Positions 60,389 to 64,000 of a stretch of 64,000 bases of DNA are shown in pieces (the stretch's first letter is position 1; each line of letters starts with the position of its first letter). This stretch comes from Bacteroidia bacterium (GTDB lineage Bacteria > Bacteroidota > Bacteroidia > Flavobacteriales > Flavobacteriaceae): contig JAUIDI010000003.1 of assembly GCA_030428705.1 (NCBI GenBank), positions 124,001-188,000 of the forward strand. The letters run 5' to 3'. The translations under genes were made by a program, and so were the position numbers. The notes below the pieces were generated by a model that was not told the origin of the DNA, did no database searches, and saw only the letters and a program-made list of their open reading frames with translations.

Positions 60389-61363
60389 ATGCAACAGACA
60401 AATTCAAAGATTGAAATGGCCAACAAGGCCCATGAAGAAATTCCCGGAAATCCTTCAACCGCAACGAGCAGTAAAATAAAATTGAGCGATCGTTCCAACG
60501 GAAAACCATTAAGGGTTCTGAGTGAAGCGGATTGGGATTTTTGGATGCATAACGGCTATATCGTTGTCAAAAATGCGATATCGAAAGAACAAGCCCGGAC
60601 TACGGCTGATTTTATCTGGGAGTTTGACGAAAAGGACCCAAATAATCCTAAAACGTGGTACGCACCCCCGCGCGCCGAGATGAAAATGAAGGAGCTTACG
60701 GGTACAGGCATGGTCGAGGTATATAACAACCAACATTTATGGAACAACCGCCAGACCCAAAGGGTCTACGATGCTTTCGTGGACGTCTGGGGAACTGAGA
60801 AACTTTGGGTGACCATTGACCGGGCGAACTTGAATTTTCCATTGCCCCCGGGAGTCGAAAAAAAAGGATTTATCCATTGGGATTACGACCCCGAAACAAG
60901 GCCGCAGAACGTTCAGGGGGTCTTGGCCCTTGCCGACCAGACCGATGAGAACATGGGCGGGTTTCAATGTATTCCATGGTTATACCGTAATTATGATACG
61001 TGGAAGTTGACCCAGCCCGAAGACCGTGACCATTTTCAGCCCAATATTTCAGGATTGGAAGATAAGATCGTGAAAGTAAAAATGGAAGCCGGTGACCTGC
61101 TTATATTCAACAGTACCCAACCACATGGCATACGCCCGAACAAATCGAAGGACAAAGTTCGGATCGCACAATACATTTCTATGATGCCCGCCGAGGAAGA
61201 AAATATGGCAATGCGCGATTGGCGTATCAACTCATGGAAGAATCGAATCGCACCCGAAGGGTATGCATTTCCGGGCGACCCCAGAAATTGGGAACGGACC
61301 AAATATGAAACCGCCAAATTATCGCCCCTTGGGGAGAAATTATTGGGGCTAAAGAGTTGGTAA
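60389..61363 (+). CDS. Phytanoyl-CoA dioxygenase (PhyH) family protein
   Basis: A 324-residue Fe(II)/2-oxoglutarate-dependent oxygenase. Iron ligands: His and Asp of HWDYDPETRPQNV and the distal His in STQPHGIRPNKSKD, with the 2-oxoglutarate Arg in DKVRIAQYISM. The N-terminal SEADWDFWMHNGYIVVKNAI matches the family. Divergent from an AraC regulator with a palindromic site between them, so probably inducible. PhyH enzymes hydroxylate lipids, small metabolites or sugar derivatives; the substrate is unknown here. Confidence 0.9.
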   Translation: MQQTNSKIEMANKAHEEIPGNPSTATSSKIKLSDRSNGKPLRVLSEADWDFWMHNGYIVVKNAISKEQARTTADFIWEFDEKDPNNPKTWYAPPRAEMKMKELTGTGMVEVYNNQHLWNNRQTQRVYDAFVDVWGTEKLWVTIDRANLNFPLPPGVEKKGFIHWDYDPETRPQNVQGVLALADQTDENMGGFQCIPWLYRNYDTWKLTQPEDRDHFQPNISGLEDKIVKVKMEAGDLLIFNSTQPHGIRPNKSKDKVRIAQYISMMPAEEENMAMRDWRINSWKNRIAPEGYAFPGDPRNWERTKYETAKLSPLGEKLLGLKSW

Positions 61364-61416
61364 ATTGATAAATTCCCATTAATTAGAGATATCGAGGCCG
61401 TCAAGATAATAAGTGC

Positions 61417-61424
61417 TATTTTTG
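61417..61424 (+). promoter_or_regulatory. -7 promoter element of the third SulP gene
   Basis: TATTTTTG followed by CCCGCC, an exact TAnnTTTG match 21 bases before the TTG start codon at 61446. Confidence 0.5.
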
Positions 61425-61445
61425 CCCGCCTAAAATCTTGGCGGT

Positions 61446-63074
61446 TTGAAGAAGTATCTCAATTTATTCGATTTTAAGCAAAAAGTAGATTACAAGACCG
61501 AAATCCTTTCGGGCCTCACGGTGGCTTTGGCATTGGTACCCGAGGCCATTGCATTCGCGTTGATTCCAGGCTTTTCTCCTTTAACAGGATTGTATGGCGC
61601 GTTCATTCTTTGTTTGGTCACCTCGATTTTGGGCGGTCGCCCGGGAATGATATCGGGTGCCACGGGAGCAGTGGCCGTTATTTTTGTAGGATTGATTTTG
61701 GAACTGAAGCGCAACTTTCCCGAGATCGAACCCGAAACCATACTCCATTATGTATTTGCCACGGTAATCATAGCAGGGGTGCTACAGATTTTAGCAGGAC
61801 TTTTGCGCTTGGGTAAGTTCATCCGTTTGGTACCCCATCCGGTGATGTTCGGTTTCGTGAACGGACTGGCCATCATTATTTTTATGGCGCAGTTTCCGAA
61901 TTTCTATGAAAAGGGAACGGACAATCTTTTAAGCGGAACGCCACTCTTTGTTATGTTGGGCTTGACCCTTTTGACCATGTTGATCATTTGGGGCTTTCCG
62001 AAGTTGACAAAAGCTGTTCCATCATCACTTTTGGCCATTCTTGTAGTCTCGGCGATCGTTATCGGTTTTGGTATCGACACCTTGACCGTTGCCGACACCA
62101 TGCGCGAGGGTGAGAGTATCAAAGGAGGTTTTCCACCGCTTTCCATTCCACAGATTCCGTTTACGTTCGAAACCTTTAAGATTATTTTTCCCTATGCCGC
62201 GATAGTGGCGGGAGTGGGTTTGATCGAAAGTCTTTTGACCTTGAATATCGTCGATGAAATTACGGAAACCCGTGGCAGTGGTAACAAGGAATGTGTGGCA
62301 CAGGGAACAGCAAACATTTTTTCGGGATTTCTATCGGGCATGGGCGGTTGCGCCATGATAGGGCAAAGTTTGATCAATACCTCTTCCGGGGCGAGGGCCA
62401 GACTTTCGGGAATAACAGCAGCCATAATGCTGCTCGTATTTATCATGTTCGGATCAAGTTTGATCGAACGATTGCCCATGGCCGCATTGGTCGGCCTGAT
62501 GTTCATGGTCGCCATCGGTACTTTCGAATGGGCCAGTTTCAAGACTTTTGGAAAAATGCCGAAATCAGATGTAATCGTAATGGTTTTGGTTACTTTGATA
62601 ACGGCAATTACCCATAATCTGGCCGTGGCGGTATTATTGGGAGTGATAATTTCCGCTTTGGCCTATTCATGGGAGAATGCCAAGCGCATTCGCGCCAGAA
62701 AGTACGTTGACGAACACGGAATCAAACACTACGAAATATATGGACCACTTTTCTTTGGATCGACGACTTTGTTCGCCGAAAAATTCGACGTGCAAAATGA
62801 CCCTGAAGAAGTCATTATCGATTTTAAGGAAAGCCGGGTGGCCGATATGTCTGGTATTGAAGCCTTGAATAAAATCACGGAGCGCTATCGAAAGGCGGGG
62901 AAACGGCTGCATCTGCGGCACTTGAGCAAAGACTGTATCCAACTCTTGGGAAATGCGGATGATATAATCGATGTGAATGTTTTGGAAGATCCTACCTATA
63001 AAGTAGTGGTCGATAGGGTGAGAAAGGATGGGGATACCGAACTTAAACGACCATTTAATATTTGGGAGTTGTAG
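61446..63074 (+). CDS. SulP-family anion transporter with STAS domain
   Basis: A 542-residue SulP transporter: FDFKQKVDYKTEILSGLTVA, LVPEAIAFALIPGFSPLTGL, SGATGAVAVIFVG, MGGCAMIGQSLINTSSGARAR, and a C-terminal STAS domain (EEVIIDFKESRVADMSGIEA). It differs from the two SulPs at 8.5-14.3 kb and is more like the sulfate/anion branch with the GGCAMIGQ signature. No in-frame ATG precedes the first helix; an in-frame stop lies 15 bases upstream, so TTG 61446 is the start. No carbonic anhydrase is adjacent, so its substrate is open. Confidence 0.92.
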   Translation: MKKYLNLFDFKQKVDYKTEILSGLTVALALVPEAIAFALIPGFSPLTGLYGAFILCLVTSILGGRPGMISGATGAVAVIFVGLILELKRNFPEIEPETILHYVFATVIIAGVLQILAGLLRLGKFIRLVPHPVMFGFVNGLAIIIFMAQFPNFYEKGTDNLLSGTPLFVMLGLTLLTMLIIWGFPKLTKAVPSSLLAILVVSAIVIGFGIDTLTVADTMREGESIKGGFPPLSIPQIPFTFETFKIIFPYAAIVAGVGLIESLLTLNIVDEITETRGSGNKECVAQGTANIFSGFLSGMGGCAMIGQSLINTSSGARARLSGITAAIMLLVFIMFGSSLIERLPMAALVGLMFMVAIGTFEWASFKTFGKMPKSDVIVMVLVTLITAITHNLAVAVLLGVIISALAYSWENAKRIRARKYVDEHGIKHYEIYGPLFFGSTTLFAEKFDVQNDPEEVIIDFKESRVADMSGIEALNKITERYRKAGKRLHLRHLSKDCIQLLGNADDIIDVNVLEDPTYKVVVDRVRKDGDTELKRPFNIWEL

Positions 63075-63086
63075 TCGTTTACAATG

Positions 63087-63221
63087 TTACTTCTTTTTAT
63101 CGGTACTATTATACCCTCCTGCCCATCCGATCCAATACATCAACGAAATTTGCTTTTGAAGTCTTTGGACCTTTTTCTCCAAGGTTGACGGCTCCTTTAT
63201 ATTTATCGGTACATCGTTCAT
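63087..63221 (-). CDS. Possible small protein (44 aa)
   Basis: ATG frame on the minus strand: MNDVPINIKEPSTLEKKVQR, then LQKQISLMYWIGWAGGYNST and a Lys tail. It has a heptad-like amphipathic helix followed by an aromatic/Gly segment and looks protein-like. It is convergent with the SulP gene, 12 bases away. No family recognised. This entry accounts for most of the geneless stretch 63075-63381; the remainder holds two TTTTTTGTTAAAA copies (about 63284 and 63316) and nothing else recognised. Confidence 0.45.
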   Translation of the reverse strand: MNDVPINIKEPSTLEKKVQRLQKQISLMYWIGWAGGYNSTDKKK

Positions 63222-63381
63222 AACAAATCGATTTAATCAGTTCTCTTTGTTATAAAGACGTAGGTGATGGGAAAATGACGACTTTTTTTTGTTAAAATTT
63301 CAAGAGCACTCCATTTTTTGTTAAAACCCCTGATTATCGGACTTTTATATTTTTCAAAAAAACCTGGAAAATGGTGAAATT

Positions 63382-64000
63382 TTAATTGGATGACTTCAAA
63401 TAGGGTATTATATATTTGTCCAAAAGCTCATCGGTATATCCGTGGGCTTTGCGATTACCATAATTTGTAGAGGTGAGTACCACGGTAACGCCCAATTCTG
63501 GAAATACCACAATTTTGTTGCCTCCGTTTCCGGCCATGGCGAAGCACTTTTCATTTGCATAACTTCGCAACCAGAACAGATAGCCGTAGTCCATACCTTC
63601 CCACGCATTGACCTTTGGGGTTGTTGCTTTTTCTATCCAATCGGGCGAGATAATTTCCTTCCCGTTCCATGTTCCCTTTTGAAGGCACATTTGGGCCAAC
63701 TTTAAAAAGTCCCTACTTCGGTATTCACTTCCGCCGGCCGTATTAAGTACGCCTGTTGGGGTATAATGCAGGTCGTAGTCTTCGATTTTCAACGGTTCAA
63801 ATAGGTATTCTTTCGCAAATCGATCGAGATCCGTACCGATGGCGGATTGAAGAATTTCCGCTATGAGGGCCGCCCCGGCGGAGCAATAACTCATGGCCCT
63901 GCCATACGGCAGGTCTTTTGGTTTCGGCCCAAAGGGATATGACTTCACGGGCAAATTGACAAAGAACTGTGCCCAGTCTTCGATGATGTACATACGTTCT
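63382..64000 (-). CDS. Beta-lactamase-family serine hydrolase (5' end outside window)
   Basis: About 206 C-terminal residues of a class C beta-lactamase/DD-peptidase-like hydrolase; the frame is open to the right edge, so the methionine at 63993 is probably internal. The YxN-type motif appears as YCSAG (Ser in place of Asn, common in this family: YSSAG/YCSAG). Later conserved parts are LFEPLKIEDYDLHYTP, GGSEYRSRDFLKLAQM, DYGYLFWLRSY and the HxG-equivalent FAMAGNGGNKIVVFPEL. The SxxK motif lies outside the window. Likely a periplasmic esterase or peptidase. Confidence 0.87.
   Translation of the reverse strand, partial: ERMYIIEDWAQFFVNLPVKSYPFGPKPKDLPYGRAMSYCSAGAALIAEILQSAIGTDLDRFAKEYLFEPLKIEDYDLHYTPTGVLNTAGGSEYRSRDFLKLAQMCLQKGTWNGKEIISPDWIEKATTPKVNAWEGMDYGYLFWLRSYANEKCFAMAGNGGNKIVVFPELGVTVVLTSTNYGNRKAHGYTDELLDKYIIPYLKSSN

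Overview
The window reads as a gene-dense chromosome segment of a marine-type member of the Flavobacteriaceae (Bacteroidota); genus not assigned. This rests on A-rich ribosome binding sites, several TAnnTTTG promoter boxes (the Bacteroidota -7 element), a moxR/bat aerotolerance operon in its usual order, many lipoprotein signals, and SulP anion transporters clustered with beta-carbonic anhydrases. No tRNA, rRNA, CRISPR array, complete insertion sequence or prophage was recognised.

Layout. 0-4.8 kb: 3' end of pyruvate kinase, an AraC regulator with an AhpD-like protein and a cupredoxin-like secreted protein, DNA polymerase IV, a CYTH phosphatase and a YciI-type lipoprotein. 4.8-8.4 kb: an AEC permease, a Tat-exported HisC-like aminotransferase and pheS. 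8.5-14.7 kb: an inorganic-carbon cluster on the minus strand (small secreted protein, SulP, two-domain Usp, two beta-carbonic anhydrases, second SulP). 14.8-23.8 kb: batE-batD-batC-batB-batA, a second BatD-like protein, DUF58 protein and MoxR, all minus strand and transcribed from moxR. 24-33.6 kb: oxidoreductases, an AlbA_2 protein, an exported esterase next to a MITE-like hairpin element, an ECF sigma factor with a coupled membrane protein, a sugar kinase, an SPFH/zinc-ribbon pair and a PPP-type phosphatase. 33.7-39.9 kb: acyl-ACP desaturase, a membrane HHH protein paired with an OmpA-like protein, an ALDH7 dehydrogenase, DUF1304, 3-hydroxyanthranilate dioxygenase and a CAP lipoprotein. 40.2-49.6 kb: a giant thioester alpha-2-macroglobulin, CvpA and penicillin-binding protein 1C. 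49.6-58.1 kb: glycerol-3-phosphate genes glpK, glpD and gpsA, with glpD and gpsA separated by about 4 kb of AT-richer accessory genes. 58.2-64 kb: a two-repeat lipoprotein, an AraC regulator, a PhyH dioxygenase, a third SulP transporter and the 3' part of a beta-lactamase-family serine hydrolase.

Functional themes. The SulP/carbonic anhydrase cluster suggests bicarbonate uptake and interconversion with CO2, with a third SulP at the far end. The bat operon and the macroglobulin/PBP1C pair are envelope-associated modules. Three glycerol-3-phosphate enzymes lie close together.

Most interesting non-coding signals: a decayed second copy of the gpsA 3' end at 54333-54448, which with the real gpsA end brackets a TetR/sterol-desaturase/hydrolase insert; a promoter between that TetR gene and the desaturase with exact TTG-N19-TATATTTG spacing and two similar operator-like sites 40 bp apart; a 161-bp hairpin element with 17-bp terminal inverted repeats and TAA flanks; palindromic repeats that have entered the coding ends of two neighbouring genes; and several perfect inverted repeats upstream of regulators or transporters. 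Several unlisted small reading frames (1409, 36517, 40096, 55994, 63087) are given with low to moderate confidence.
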